Shown: piece after piece, positions 58,260 to 58,380 of the stretch
Layout of the letters: every line of letters starts with the position of its first letter
How positions within the stretch are numbered: position 1 is the stretch's first letter
Source of the DNA: a virus
IMG/VR virus record: IMGVR_UViG_3300022920_000255
Location: 1 to 58,380 of that record
DNA length: 58,380 nt
Reading direction: 5' to 3' (one strand)
Notes under the pieces: model-generated
Seen by the model: only the letters and a program-made list of their open reading frames with translations
Databases searched by the model: none
What the model was told of the DNA's origin: nothing
Position numbers and translations under genes: made by a program

Positions 58260-58285
58260 ATTGGACGGCTACTTAGTCGTCCAAT
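58260..58285. terminator. Bidirectional terminator hairpin between convergent genes
   Basis: ATTGGACG/CGTCCAAT stem with a 10-base loop, between the SbmA-like gene and a minus-strand gene. The stop codon of the latter lies within the loop. Confidence 0.6.
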
Positions 58286-58380
58286 ATTCTTCCCACTCTG
58301 GGAAGTAATCAAATACACGCTTTCCAAAGATTTCATCTAATCTATCAGTGTATCTACAAAAATTATCCCATTCATCTTGA
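58269..58380 (-). CDS. C-terminal part of a minus-strand gene (cut by window edge)
   Basis: Read on the minus strand, a frame open to the right edge encodes 36 residues (ending FDYFPEWEEYWTTK) and stops at 58269-58271. The acidic, aromatic C-terminus looks protein-like, and its stop lies inside the shared terminator hairpin. The product cannot be identified. Confidence 0.5.
   Translation of the reverse strand, partial: QDEWDNFCRYTDRLDEIFGKRVFDYFPEWEEYWTTK

Overview
This window is a piece of a large, AT-rich tailed-phage genome of the marine T4-like type. Evidence: a family B DNA polymerase of gp43 layout, a gp45-like sliding clamp, a DsbA-like DNA-binding protein, a T4-rnh-like 5'-3' exonuclease, PhoH, long collagen-like fibre genes, 13 canonical tRNAs, and repeated late-promoter octamers (GATAAATA/TATAAATA) placed before virion genes. 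Spanins with a lipoprotein partner, KDO (LPS sugar) genes and an SbmA-like inner-membrane transporter indicate a Gram-negative host. The exact host cannot be read from the sequence.

Layout. 1-4650: a HAD nucleotidase, two single-gene late cassettes sharing an N-terminal module (glycine-rich tip; seven-bladed propeller), and phoH on the other strand. 4740-6550: kdsA-kdsB-cupin sugar operon. 6560-11830: late-promoter operon with conserved genes, a translation factor IF-1, i-/o-spanins, a J-domain protein and a full ClpA unfoldase. 11817-24950: fibre and structural genes and a small membrane protein. 24951-28680: a RyR-domain protein, an Fe-S maturation set (HscB-like, IscA, ErpA, acyl carrier protein) and a three-gene ExbB/ExbD-like membrane cassette. 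28700-32510: small genes, tandem promoters, a structured ncRNA, 13 tRNAs, two full-length tRNA-like elements plus a third partial copy, a pseudoknotted RNA and micro-ORFs. 32570-40414: a cluster of putative internal-capsid proteins beginning with a capsid-targeting-like peptide and punctuated by ESVNE-type linkers, with a radical-SAM protein inside the cluster. 40417-44930: DsbA-like, DNA polymerase, adenine methyltransferase, sliding clamp. 44971-53550: 7-deazaguanine DNA-modification genes (DpdA-like transglycosylase, QueD-like, FolE, QueE), Apt, a glycosyltransferase, an FTR1-like iron permease, MetK and a rhodanese. 53550-58254: exonuclease, phosphomannomutase-like HAD, small genes, a membrane-anchored ClpP-like protease and an SbmA/BacA-like transporter. 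A minus-strand gene runs off the right edge.

How the genes may work together. The most coherent new reading is a phage-borne supply chain for radical-SAM/Fe-S enzymes: iron entry (FTR1-like), sulfur handling (rhodanese), Fe-S assembly and delivery (HscB-like, IscA, ErpA, ACP), SAM synthesis (MetK), and the consumers (QueE for DNA 7-deazaguanine, a second radical-SAM protein). Other uncommon cargo are IF-1, ClpA with a ClpP-docking-type loop, an ExbB/ExbD-like proton motor, SbmA, and an odd family of tRNA-like RNAs. All functional calls come from reading motifs by eye; no database search was run.
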